A stretch of DNA of 64,000 bases from Adenophora triphylla var. japonica (taxonomy: Eukaryota > Streptophyta > Magnoliopsida > Asterales > Campanulaceae). Positions 11,513 through 22,896 of this stretch are shown here, one piece after another; the first letter of the stretch is position 1, and the number at the start of each line of letters is the position of its first letter. Location: NCBI GenBank assembly GCA_022495995.1, contig JAFEMH010006979.1, positions 5,001-69,000 of the forward strand, in the 5' to 3' direction. The translations under genes and the position numbers were made by a program. The notes beneath the pieces are model-generated. The model made no database searches. It saw nothing but the letters and a program-made list of their open reading frames with translations, and was not told the DNA's origin.

Positions 11513-12634
11513 TGTTAGGACATAACTATTTAGATACATAGTTATATATGGTTTTGACAAAGAAACATATCCAATGTTATCTGAGTGCCAAGATACATCA
11601 ATGGACATTGGACAGCCAAGATATAACCTGCACATCTTATTAATCAACCTGACAGCAATGATCAAATAAAGACCAATCAAATAAATCAAATGCATTTCTT
11701 TACAAAGAGATCATTACATGTCATCCATCTCAAATCCTTGACTCCTACTCATCTAGATTAAATAGCTAAACCTGACAGCTAAGAATCTCAACAGTAGAGA
11801 TCTCATCCCTCTGACAGTTATGATCTTCAAAGACAGCAACAATGATTTATCTCTGTGATGACCTAGATGTGCCTTGCCCAAAACACTCAACAAACATTGC
11901 CTTGTCATCTCCATGAAGATCCTCTGCACAAGGGTTGCAAATTCCAGCTGTTCTTATCCAGTCAACAATGCTCTAAATGCAAACACTATTCCACCCATAT
12001 TCATTTACTGCATTGTCTCCCCAACGGCTATATTCCAGCTTATAAAAGGAAACCTCCTTGACTGAAGCTACCGCCCTTCAACACACAACTTTTGCAACCT
12101 TCCCTTCACCCTTGCATGCACATAAGGCACGCATGACCAATTGCAAACAAGTTACGAGACACTTGAGACCGCATTTCAAGTGTATAAACAAATCTTGTAA
12201 ACCACTTAAGACCACTTTAAGTGTGTTACGTAATTTGCTTCGTAACAAGCAATCCCTAATTATTGTACTAATTAGGAAGAGGAGGTTCAAGGAACTTGCC
12301 TAATCAATCATTGTAAATCTTAAAGGGAACTAGATTATAGTGGATTGATCTCACGTGTCAAGGTTGACAGTGAGGGTGGACGTAGGAGGAGTGAACTCTT
12401 AACCACCTTAAAATTCTTGGGTCATTTGGTATTATCACACAAAAACACACACATACACCTACACACACTTACACCAATCACTTTGTCTTTACATTATTTC
12501 ACTTTATTTATTCCGCTGCACATTTCACTCTTGCTTTTTGATTAGTTAATATCTAACAGCTAAGAATCAATCTCAGCTGTCAAAGCTTAACTGCCTGATC
12601 CTCTTTTAACTGATCAAGTAAACAGGACCTTTCA
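11513..12634 (+). repeat. 3' LTR of SIRE-1
   Basis: 1122 bp from TGTTAGGACATAAC to GGACCTTTCA. It matches the 5' LTR of SIRE-2 (34434-35556) throughout. It has a TATA box (TATAAAA, 12041-12047) and several TGACAGC(C/T)AAGA-type motifs (near 11611, 11649, 11772, 11811 and 12546). The presumed target duplication CTCTT (12635-12639) cannot be checked because the 5' end is outside the window. Confidence 0.9.
12041..12047 (+). promoter_or_regulatory. TATA box of SIRE-1 3' LTR
   Basis: TATAAAA in CAGCTTATAAAAGGAAACC, conserved at the same place in the other two SIRE LTRs (34966-34972 and 63293-63299). In a 3' LTR this promoter points toward the Dof gene about 1.5 kb downstream. Confidence 0.7.
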
Positions 12635-12639
12635 CTCTT

Positions 12640-13507
12640 GATTAAAGCAGAAGAGCACAAACGAAAGAGAAGGGATAAGAGAGAAAGAAAAGGTCAAAAT
12701 TGTCTTTCTATAAAGGTTGTACTTTCCAAGAATGATCTTCCAAATGACCCTGAATTGATGTCATAGATGAAACAGAAAAATAATAGAATAGAAGATGACT
12801 CAATCAGAGACTTGTAAACAAGTTACTAGTGTTTGAAACTGGCATATTTAATTATGGAGAGAAAAATAATTCAATCATAGAGAATGAGAGAAAGAGAGCA
12901 ATCAGCAAGCGCGGAGAGAAGAAAGAAAACCAGAAGCTTGAGGTTCATCATTACTTCTTATTAATATTGTTTTTAGAAAGCTCTCTGATTAAAGTTTTTG
13001 ATCTATAAATTTTGTTGTTTAAGCAAGAACCCATTTTTTCTATTCTGATCTATAAATTTTTCGTGCATATTTCGTTTCTTCTTATCCTAAGTATATATGA
13101 ACCTAAAGGAATGATCATTAGGTCAATACCTTAAGTTTCTTAACCTCTTTTCTCTCCTGTATTGCTCAATATAATCTCTCTCTAAGAAAGTTACTTTTAG
13201 GAGGTAAATCTGATCAGATTTTGTGTATTTCTCCTAAGAAACTTGCTTTTGGAAGAAGGAAGAGATCAGATGTTTTGGTAATATCCATAATCGTGTGTTT
13301 TATCTCAATTCGATTATCGTAATCTAGAGCAAAGTTTCACCTCTCGCGCAATGGAAACGGTTCAATATTAATATTTATCTCCCCAAGTCAAGCATTCAGC
13401 TATTCATACATAATCTGGATTAATGATCATTTAATTCACCATCCAAACAACACCTATAAAAAAAGTACTACAAAGCAAGCCACACAGATATTTGGTATAG
13501 GGAAAAG
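12640..13507 (+). promoter_or_regulatory. Upstream region of the Dof gene
   Basis: 868 bp between the SIRE-1 LTR and the Dof start codon, with no supported ORF. It contains purine-rich stretches (12650-12690, 12855-12935) and pyrimidine-rich blocks (13130-13210) typical of plant promoters and leaders. A TATA-like TATAAAAAAA at 13455-13464 lies about 45 bp before the ATG, implying a very short 5' UTR. An upstream leader exon is also possible because many Dof genes have one, but I see no convincing splice pair. Confidence 0.5.
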
Positions 13508-14443
13508 ATGGAAGACATTGGCCAGAATGGGAATGGGAAAGAAAATGAGAAGCAACCCATTAAGCCTCCACAGGGAAACAACAACAACCCCCACCAACCA
13601 CCGCCATCTCAGCCTCCACAACAATGTCCCCGCTGCAATTCTATCAACACAAAGTTCTGCTACTACAACAACTACAGCCTCTCGCAGCCTCGTTACTTCT
13701 GCAAATCTTGTAGGAGGTATTGGACACATGGTGGAACCCTAAGGAATGTTCCGGTTGGTGGTGGCTGCCGGAAAGGTGCCAAGCGCCTTGTCAAAATTGC
13801 ACAAGCCTCTGGTGGTGGTGCCTTTTGTTCATCCTCTTCTATTGGGGAGTGCTCAAGATCAGTTCAAGAACAACTCCCACCACCACCTCTTCCTCCTCCA
13901 CAACCACCACAGCCAACACTTCAGCTGCCACAGATGAGAGGCTTCTCTAACATGGGTTTTCCTTTTGCAAATTCAATCTACTCGCCAAGTGGGATTTTAT
14001 CCTCATTTACCACCATGCAAAATCTGAATCGTCCGCTGGGGTTCAATCAGGTGCCGCTGAATGGTGGTGGTGGTGGTGGTGTTGGCAACATCCCAGATGG
14101 AACTTCATCCAACTATTCTGTTTTGCAGGGATTCGCTGGCAATCCAACTATGATAAGGGCATCACAAGTTGTGCAGCAGCAGATTTACGGATCGCAAGAT
14201 GCACAAATGATGATTAATACTAATCCAAATAGGCCATTGGGAGGCTCTTGGGCTCAAGGGTTCATCAACAACCCTTCAAGCTCTAATTCCACCAATGTGT
14301 CATGGGCTCAAAGCATGCTTCTTCAGCCCAACAACAACATCTCTGGAGTTGATGCTGCCATGAACAACCCAAATCAATGGCCTGATGATGACGGTGAGGA
14401 TGAACACCTTCCGGGGTATGGCCCACCACCTCCTTCATCATAA
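13508..14443 (+). CDS. Dof-type zinc-finger transcription factor
   Basis: Intact single-exon ORF of 311 codons. Residues 38-92 form a complete Dof domain with zinc ligands C40, C43, C65 and C68 in the CX2CX21CX2C spacing and the hallmark [20 protein letters not shown] and [17 protein letters not shown]. Dof proteins are plant-specific nuclear regulators that bind AAAG cores. A basic run (RKGAKR, 88-93) can serve in DNA contact and nuclear import. The rest is low-complexity: Pro-rich (124-140), a Gly run near 190, Asn-rich stretches, and an acidic Trp-containing tail ([11 protein letters not shown]) that may activate transcription. The ATG at 13508 gives a short Asn/Pro/Gln-rich leader before the finger, as usual for the family. 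The subfamily is not assigned. It is the only intact host gene in the window and lies between a SIRE LTR and a nested TE block. Confidence 0.95.
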   Translation: MEDIGQNGNGKENEKQPIKPPQGNNNNPHQPPPSQPPQQCPRCNSINTKFCYYNNYSLSQPRYFCKSCRRYWTHGGTLRNVPVGGGCRKGAKRLVKIAQASGGGAFCSSSSIGECSRSVQEQLPPPPLPPPQPPQPTLQLPQMRGFSNMGFPFANSIYSPSGILSSFTTMQNLNRPLGFNQVPLNGGGGGGVGNIPDGTSSNYSVLQGFAGNPTMIRASQVVQQQIYGSQDAQMMINTNPNRPLGGSWAQGFINNPSSSNSTNVSWAQSMLLQPNNNISGVDAAMNNPNQWPDDDGEDEHLPGYGPPPPSS

Positions 14444-15299
14444 GTTTCTTGGAACAATCCCATCCATTGATGGGGGCATGCACATGTGAAGGCCCGACAA
14501 AATCATTACCATAGAAATTTATCTATTTCGAGTACACAACTGTTTGTTATATAGGTTTTCTTTACGAATTGAGAGAGAATAAAATGAGAGAATGAGATTG
14601 TATATTCCTTGCAGAGAAAGAACAGTTGGGGAGGTTCTTGCTCTCTTATAGTGAGTTTCCTGGGGTTAGGTTTCTGTCTTGAAGACTTTTGTTGATTAAA
14701 GTTAATGGAGTTTGTTTGTGCTTTGCTTTTGCTGCTTTATTAGTTTGATTGATTGATTGACCAATGGTGATGTTATAGTTGTGGACTGATCCGTTAATCT
14801 GTCACCGAAAGGAAAACTCTAATTGCTTTATGGCTTTGGTAGGGTTTCAGTGTGGAAAAAAGACTAAAGAAGAAGAGAGAGCACTAAGGTAATAAAAATC
14901 ATTAAAAAATGTGTATAGATATCGATTCGGGTTTGATGTCTGTCCATCTTGTTTTCATCTGTCATGATTAATTTGAGTAAAACTTTTAAATTTAACCTCA
15001 AATAAAAAACAACCATTGAAATTGACATAAACAGACTTTTAAGAGACTAATATTTCTTGCTTTTGACTGGCAAAAGGCAACAGTCATGCGCTCAAAATCA
15101 GTAAAGATAGTGCAAAGGGATGGTGAGGTCATGTTGTTCGTTAAAGTTGATAAAAATATAATATTGGTGTTGGTTTTGTTAACGTTATTGTGGGTACCAA
15201 ATCTGACCTACGATTCTTAGTGCTTTTGTTCGTTCACCACCTACTCCATGTTTGATTAATTTTGTTAGAATAATTTACATTCTGAAAAAGTCGTATATA
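14444..15299 (+). other. 3' UTR of the Dof gene and intergenic DNA
   Basis: Contains a canonical AATAAA (14579-14584), 136 bp after the stop codon, and GT/T-rich sequence downstream (14655-14760), consistent with a polyadenylation region. No further gene is supported up to the MITE at 15300. Confidence 0.6.
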
Positions 15300-15534
15300 C
15301 TGCTCCGTCCCGCTAAACTTAGGATTTTGATCAAATTGAGTTAACTTTGACAAAATAATTTAAATAAAAAATAATTATTATAATAAAAATCTAAAATTTG
15401 TTATTGATAGTATTATTAATCGTGATACAATAACTAGTTTTGAATTTTTTATTAGTATAATTATTTTTATTTAATTACTTGATCAAAGTGTTATCAAGTT
15501 TACCAAAATTTTAAGTCGAGTGGGATGGAGGGAG
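15300..15534. mobile_element. Stowaway-like MITE (Tc1/mariner type)
   Basis: 235-bp non-coding element flanked by TA (15298-15299 and 15535-15536). Its ends are inverted repeats: CTGCTCCGTCCCGCTAAAC at the left, and the complement of GAGTGGGATGGAGGGAG at the right, i.e. CTCCCTCCATCCCACTC. The similarity extends inward (AAATTTTG and TTTGATCAA-type blocks on both arms). CTCCCTCCGTCCC-like termini with a TA duplication are characteristic of Stowaway MITEs. It lies about 860 bp downstream of the Dof gene. Confidence 0.85.
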
Positions 15535-16084
15535 TATGTTATTTTGTACATATTATCTGCAGTGCATTCTGATTTAGTTTTTGGTGTAATCAGACTATAA
15601 GGCAAGTGAATATAAGGTTGACTAATAGTGATTGAATGTAGGAGTAACTAGTTTATATTTATCCAGCTCATTTCAAGAAAAGAAGGTGATGAACAGATAG
15701 TTTTTTTAATCCAGCTCAATTTCTAAGAATTTCTTCCAATGTTCTAAGAATTTCTACCAATTAGAAATAAGCATTGGCTCTTGAAATTCTTAATAATTCC
15801 AGTCAACTTAATGGAAAAATGCAAATATTGTTATATTCTGATTAGATATTTTTGTTTTGTTAGCCTATAAACTCAACTGTCATGTATTGCGACAGTCGAT
15901 CATCTAACACATGCACGACATGAACAATAAGAAACTTGACCAACTAAAGGCAAAAAACGCTTAACCAATTTTTTTGTGGCATTTTCAAAAGTGTGCGAGA
16001 AACGAAAAGAAAGTGGCGGAAACGCTATTTCTGCACATCTGTAAGTTGTCAGTAATAATTTATGCCAATTTTAAAAGATCCGTG
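15535..16084. other. Intergenic AT-rich DNA without recognised features
   Basis: No convincing ORF, repeat boundary or RNA gene is seen. A short imperfect direct repeat (TTTCTAAGAATTTCTTCCAAT and a close copy) occurs near 15719-15763. Confidence 0.5.
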
Positions 16085-17174
16085 TGTTAGAACCTAAGTT
16101 TCTAAATAAAAATTTTGACAAAAAATTAATAAAAAATAATCAATAACCAAGATCAATCAAGACTAACTAGCAAAACAAGAGTTCATCCTTGACAAGCATC
16201 AAACATTAGTCCTCTAAGTTTTAATCAAAATAAAGAACAAAAGACATATGTCAACAATCTCTCATTTCCAAATCTCAACTATCTTACTAGTCGTGAGTCA
16301 ATCTTAGCTAGATGACAAAGGACTTGCCACTTCATTCTAGTCAACAGTGCTAACACGTTTCTCTTATCCATTGGTCAACAACTCAAAAGATAATTTTTTT
16401 TCTTCCCCAGACCCTCAAGATTGTTGCGAACAACGGATGCATTTATTCTTTCCTATAAAAGCAAACCCAACCCAACCTTGAACGTAAAATCTGGGGAGAA
16501 ACGCGTTTCTCCGTAACTTATGGAGAAACGGGGCCCGACTTGTCGCGCGACAATGCAGGCCAAGGCTTCTGGATATCCAGAATCTTATGAAAGTGATATC
16601 CAGAAACCTTCAAAATGAATATCCAGAAACTTTCAAAATGTTTCTGGATATTCATTTGATGGTTTCTGGATATACATTTGAAGGTTTCTGGATATCCGAG
16701 AAACCTTTCAAATGAATATCCGAAACTTTCAAAATGTTTCTGATATTCATTTCATGGTTTCGGATATACATTTGAAGGTTTTCGGATATCCGTAAATCTT
16801 CAATAAGCAATTTCTGGTCTTGGCCTTGGATTTGGCTTCAAATCTATTTTTTCTGGATATCCGTCCCAAAGGCTTCTGGATATCCGTTCCAAAGCTTCTG
16901 GATATCCAGAACCCTTTGAGACTGATATCCAGAAATTTTTTTCTGGTTATTAAACGCATAGCTTCTGGCTATTAGAAACACGTTTCTCCATAGTTATGGA
17001 TAAACGCGTTTCTCCATAGTTATGGAGAAACTTTCTCAGCAGACCTACTCAACCTTGAAACATACCCCTTTTTACCCAACATTTTACCGGAAAAAAATGT
17101 ACCTTGACTTCTACCCTGCCATGCTAAACCCTTAAAGCACATTTTAATAGACCTCATTAGTGATATAAACTTTG
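16085..17174 (+). repeat. Relic SIRE-type LTR, 5' part (continues at 30020)
   Basis: Begins TGTTAGAACCTAAG and shares a collinear series of blocks with the SIRE LTRs: TTTTGACAAA near 16120, TAGTCAACAGTGC near 16340, and CAACGGATGCATT then CCTATAAAAG near 16430-16460 (against CAACGGCTATATT and CTTATAAAAG). It is much diverged and carries an inserted palindromic block (about 16490-17040). The LTR homology resumes after the copia insertion at 30020, so the copia element landed inside this old LTR. Whether it is a solo LTR or part of a larger relic is not resolved. Confidence 0.6.
16490..17040. repeat. Palindromic array of TTTCTGGATATCC motifs
   Basis: About 550 bp packed with TTTCTGGATATCC and its complement GGATATCCAGAAA, more than a dozen occurrences in both orientations. 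Near-perfect hairpins are visible, for example 16608-16665, where GAATATCCAGAAACTTTC faces GTTTCTGGATATTCATTT. The block is bounded by GGAGAAACGCGTTTCTCC-type palindromes at 16496-16533 and 16976-17030. No coding capacity is supported. It may be a foldback-type insertion in the relic LTR, or a secondary-structure-rich relic. Confidence 0.7.
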
Positions 17175-18445
17175 TGTTATCAAAATTATTTCGAAAATTG
17201 AAATATTTTCAAAAATAAAATAATTTCTTGAAAATGTAAAATCAGAAAACAAGAATAAGATGAAGAGACGGAAAAAGAGGACTGGAAAAATTAACGGAAT
17301 AGAATTAATAGGACTAAGTCGAGTCTTGTGAAAACACAATCTCCGTAAGAAGAATTTTTCCCGCACTGGTGCTAACGGTTGAAACGGCAATCCTCTCGTA
17401 AGATGAAATGAGTTTTCAAATCCTGATGGAAGCACTTCAAATCAGGAAACCAACGAACTAACGATGTTTGGAATTTCTGAACGTGGAGGGAGGAGAATGC
17501 AACAATATACTTTCAACTAACTGAACTCTCTAATACTTGATTGCTTGAATGATTTTGATGACGAAAACTGACATTAGGTCGATTTATAGTTTTCGAAGAG
17601 TCAAAGTTAGCCCAACTTTTATTCTTCCCTTTATAGGCGTTTCCATTGGAGGCCTGATGGGTTCCCGTTGCTTCTGCCTCTGGCTTATCCGACCTCTTCT
17701 TACTTTTCTCTTCTGATATGGCTATGGCGTAAGCCACATTATAAAAATCAGACTTAGACTTTGACTCTCTAGCAGAAAGCTCATATATCAACTGACCGGA
17801 TCTCAACCCGGAGTTAAGGCAAACGATCACCTCCCTGTCAGTCAGTCAGGCTTTCCTCAACTTGGTCAGCCATAGCTCTGAATCTGTTGTAGTAGCTCAG
17901 AGTGGTTTCGTTTTTCCCTAGCTCGATGTTAGCAAGATTAGTCAATCTCTTCTTCCTCTTCCCTGTTGTGGCAAAGGGTCACGGACCAACCAGATTCATG
18001 TACGGATCCAATCCGCAGATAGGACCCAAACCAGCCCTAAACTCGTCCTAGCCGAGTCAATCCAACACCAAACCCGGTCCAACCCAATCTGACCGAACCA
18101 TACCACGAACCGAACCAACGTCCATTAAGAGTTTAAGGCTCCAATAGCTCCTAGCGACGAATCGCAAGTGCAAAGTGCGCCATAAAACGCCCAATACGCC
18201 ATTTGCGCCGCTTCACGCTTGTGGAGTATGGTATTCCATATTCACAAACTCTTCATAAACCCATTTCAAATTACATACTTTGAGCATTAATTTCTCATTC
18301 ACCACAAATTGGTTTTGAGAAAATAAATATATCACGTTAATCTACTCCAAATGTAGATTATAAATATGTAATTTATTTTTCATTTACACAAAATGAAAAT
18401 ACATTTAATTTTGGTCAAATAATGGTCAAGCAAATATTTTCAACA
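17175..18445 (-). repeat. 3' LTR of the minus-strand copia element (chimeric)
   Basis: 1271 bp. The first 425 bp and the part from about 17970 match the 5' LTR (28839-30014), but 17600-17970 is foreign and encodes a gag fragment of another retroelement. A segment of about 180 bp present in the 5' LTR (about 29617-29800) is missing here. Confidence 0.85.
17513..17965 (-). pseudogene. Foreign gag fragment captured inside an LTR
   Basis: Minus-strand sequence reading FRAMADQVEESLTD, then (after an in-frame stop near 17840) IVCLNSGLRSGQLIYELSAR and DFYNVAYAIAISEEKSKK. This order of blocks is typical of the retrotransposon Gag capsid domain. It is absent from the partner LTR, where about 150 bp of unrelated sequence (29240-29395) occupies the same place. 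The source family is not identified. The last 29 codons (17513-17600) run into LTR sequence. Confidence 0.65.
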
Positions 18446-19280
18446 ATCCCCCACATGAATGACAATAAATGCATGCATGAATGCATATTCGTTCAGAAAT
18501 CTCGGCGAACTATTATTGCATTGGGATAGATAGCTTTTGGCCTTGAATCTTTCCTAGTAAGATACTATCGGATATACTAGCATTTTATTAGCGCGATGCT
18601 TTGAACCAACATGATTGTATAGTGTATACCGAGACAATAGTATTTACACAATAATAACTCTAACACGTTTTGTTCTCACATTTTTATTCATTTCGGCCCT
18701 GGACCGTATCTCATTCATAAGTGTTTCATTTAGAAGCGACCCTTATTACTTCTCACTTATATAGGTGATCTCCTATAAAGTATATCCTGCGACTCCACCA
18801 CGTACGTATAGGAATCATTAAAAGTTTTCTCAACTTAACATCACCATTGTTGCAGGTGCATACACTTTGACTGTTCTAAGAATGAGTATGAAAAGGTTCC
18901 AAGTGTTTCTACTGAACTCTCAAAACATAGTTGTCTCTTTGAACCAAGGGCTTGGGATCTCAAATTCTCAAGGTAGAGTGTCCGCTCAGAAAGTTCTTTT
19001 GCTGTGACATTTAAGCCCATTCCTCTTAACAACGTAAACATTTAATATATGCTTATACCTTTAGTAAGCGAATTCGCTAGATTATCCTTTGACTTCACAT
19101 AGTCAACAAGGATAAGTCCATTAGAGATCAATTGTCTGATGGCATTATGTCTACGACGTATATGTCTAGACTTACCATTATACATACTACTCTGTGCCCT
19201 TCTTATTGCTGACTAACTATCACAATGTATTAGTACAACAGGCACAGATTTATTCCAACAAGGTATATCTTCCAAAAGAT
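18446..19280 (-). pseudogene. Copia pol 3' end (RNase H C-terminus) and 3' untranslated region
   Basis: Minus-strand RNase H motifs are readable between about 19045 and 19280: HIRRRHNAIRQLISNG, LILVDYVKSKDNLANSLTKG. This is the second half of the RNase H domain; the first half lies at 25575-26005 across the CACTA insertion. Below 19045 is the C-terminal tail and untranslated sequence up to the polypurine tract. The gene is split and dead. Confidence 0.85.
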
Positions 19281-19283
19281 TCT

Positions 19284-19510
19284 CACTACTAGAAACAGGG
19301 CATTTACCGACGGACATTTACCGACAGACTTAGTCCGTCGGTAATACCGACGGAAAACAAAAGTATTCCGACGGAAATTAATTTTATTTTACCGGGAAAT
19401 TTTTTTTTTTAAATTTTATTTTGTCCGTCAGTAATTTAAAAATTTCCGTCGGTAATACCGGCGGAACAGTGTCCGTCTGTGATACCGACGGCCACGTCCG
19501 TCGGTAACGA
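19284..19510. repeat. CACTA 5' TIR and subterminal repeats
   Basis: TIR CACTACTAGAA followed by about ten copies of ACCGACGG or CCGTCGGT in both orientations. In En/Spm elements such subterminal repeats are the TnpA binding sites; the function here is by analogy. Confidence 0.9.
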
Positions 19511-19519
19511 AGCCCTATA

Positions 19520-19960
19520 TATAATGAAAAAAATCCCATTTTTTAATTACGTCTTCATTTTACGCTTCCTCTCCTCTCTCTCAGTTCGCGAACGAACCCT
19601 AGCGCCTCGCCGTTGCCGTTGCCGTCTTCGGTAAGTTTCTCTCAATCGCTTAATTCATCTCTCACTCGATTTCTCCCTCTCACTCTCTCTCTCTCATCAG
19701 TAATTCGCGAACAAACGCCGTCTCCGCCGTGGAAGCCGTTCGCCGTTGCCGTCTCCGTCGCCGGCCGGTAAGCTCTCTTTCTCTCTCTCAATCCCTTTCT
19801 CTCTCTCACTCGATTTCTCTCTCTCACTCGCTTTCTCTCTCTCTCTCTCTCGCGGTCGCCCTAGTCTCTGCCGTTGCAGCCGAGCCCGCCGTTCGCCGTC
19901 GTTGTCTCCGTCGCCGGTAAGCTCTCTTTCTCTCCTTCTCTCACTGGATTTCTCTCTCTC
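19520..19960 (+). promoter_or_regulatory. CACTA leader with repeated exon/splice-donor-like units
   Basis: Three related units, each with a GC-rich GCCGTTGCCGT or CCGTCTCCGTCGCCGG block followed by GGTAAG and a long CT-rich tract (near 19605-19640, 19745-19790, 19895-19935). They look like a duplicated non-coding leader exon plus splice donor feeding the TnpA-like gene. CT-repeat ORFs in this stretch are not credible genes. Confidence 0.5.
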
Positions 19961-21470
19961 AATTATTGATTACGAAAGTATGCCTAATTTTGAAAAAAAT
20001 TAATTAACTGTGTATGTATAATTGTTGAAAAAAATACTCGATTTAATTCTTCTTATATTTTTCATTTAAATCTTACAAACCCCACCTTTTCATCTATTTA
20101 TATGTTTCTTCACAAAGATGATGATTATAATTTACTAGACTATGCGAGTCATTTTTGATATGTCCAAAATAATGATTTTTTATGTGTCCAAAATAGTATC
20201 ATCATACTCAATCTATATCCCGATGGATCTTCATTGGTATTTCTTAATTTCTCACCATTTTTTTTATTTGGTCTACTCATGTTTATTTGTATTTAATAAG
20301 TTTGCGAATTGGCTTTCTCTACTTTGTCGAGTTTGTCGAGAGTCCTTGTATTATTCTCTTTGTCGGGAGCCATTATATTCTCTCTAGTGCGTTGAGAGCT
20401 TTTATATTTTATTTGTATTTCTTTCTATTGTAATGTTTGGAACGCTTGGTTTAACATTTATTATCGATCCAAATATTTTCATTCGTCGTTTCCTTGTGGC
20501 CAAATTATTTTCTTTTAAAGATTTTTTGAATGTCAATGTTAAGCAGTGTACAAGTTCTACTTGGTGAAAAATTGTGCATTCCAAATCATTCTTTGAAAGG
20601 ACGTTTGATGGAGATCTGATTATGATTCAGTGTTTTTTGCTATTGTGTATATTAATCCGTTTGCAAATATTGTATTGGATGAGGCTCCGATCCATATAAA
20701 TTATCATTTTTTGACTTTTATTTGAATGCAATTAATTTACCTTTGAAAAAGAAAAAAACTTGCAACTTGTAACTAATCGAGTTAATCTATATTACAATAG
20801 GGGTGAAATCTAATCGCCACACAAAGAGTGACTCAGATTTAATTATGGATTGGAATTTGAAGACACCCAATTAAGCTAAGTTTATAGAATTTAAAATAAA
20901 TCAAAATTTAAAATTCAAATCTATAAATATATTAAAACATAGTCATTTTTAAATTTGACAAGTTGAAATCTAAAAATATCACTTAAAATAATGGAGAAAT
21001 GAAAAGTGGAAAAAGCTGCTAAAATTTTGAAATGCGAAATAGATAAATCTGATAAGATTCCCTTAGAGATGTTGTTGTTGACTTATTTGAAATTTAAAAG
21101 AAATACAATGAATTTTGCAAATGGTTTTTTGAAAACACATTTGAATTCGTGCCAACTACAGCTATTTTTCTCTCTATAAGGCTCCGTTTGTTTCGCGTAA
21201 AATGTTTTCCGAAAAATGATTTCCTACAAAATGTTTTTCGGAAAATGAAAATGTTTTTTGGAAAATGTATTGAACTTGTTTTCTGTTGTTTGGTAAATAT
21301 TTGGAAAATAAATAAAAAATGGGGAAAACACTCTAATATGTTACCCCCTTAATGATACCCCTTAATGATACCCCCTCTCGTCCCAAAATGAATGTCCAAA
21401 GTTCCAAATTTACTCTTGGAGAGCAAATTTTAAAAGGTTTTGGATATTCATATTGGGACGATGTGAGGGG
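19961..21470. other. CACTA internal AT-rich region, no supported gene
   Basis: About 1.5 kb where a TnpD-like transposase gene would be expected in an autonomous element. Only short unconvincing ORFs occur, with no recognisable transposase motif. Confidence 0.5.
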
Positions 21471-21479
21471 GTGAATGTC

Positions 21480-22781
<1,302 letters not shown>

Positions 22782-22896
22782 TCATCTTGTTTATTGATCA
22801 AAATTATGCATGTTATGATATAAATGAAGTGTCTTTTTATTTGTATATATATTGATATATTGTTTTTATTTGTATATATAATATACTAGTTTAGAT

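Larger units (their letters stand above)
2340..12634 (+). mobile_element. SIRE-1: 5'-truncated SIRE/Maximus-like Ty1/copia retrotransposon
   Basis: Starts inside integrase/RT and runs through RNase H (to 4682), an antisense ORF (about 4925-5916), a sense ORF3 (6417-11311), a polypurine tract (11501-11511) and a complete 3' LTR (11513-12634). It aligns with SIRE-2 (34434-42941) over pol, the antisense ORF and the LTR. Assignment to the SIRE (Sirevirus) lineage rests on the tRNA-iMet PBS of SIRE-2, the protease/integrase style, and an extra sense ORF after pol, a known feature of that lineage. A small LTR element (8762-10584) is nested inside. The 5' half should lie upstream of the window if the tandem-duplication model holds. 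Confidence 0.85.

Noticed and set aside
11867..12303. ORFs inside the SIRE-1 LTR (and the counterparts at 34792 and 63119)
   Set aside because: They recur because the LTR recurs, have no domain, and are frame-disrupted between copies.
13454..13729. Minus-strand ORF opposite the Dof gene
   Set aside because: Shadow of the Dof coding sequence caused by its skewed composition.
16747..16959. 70-codon minus-strand ORF
   Set aside because: Falls entirely in the palindromic TTTCTGGATATCC array.
19642..20003. Ser/Leu-rich and Arg-rich ORFs
   Set aside because: CT/GA-repeat artefacts in the CACTA leader.
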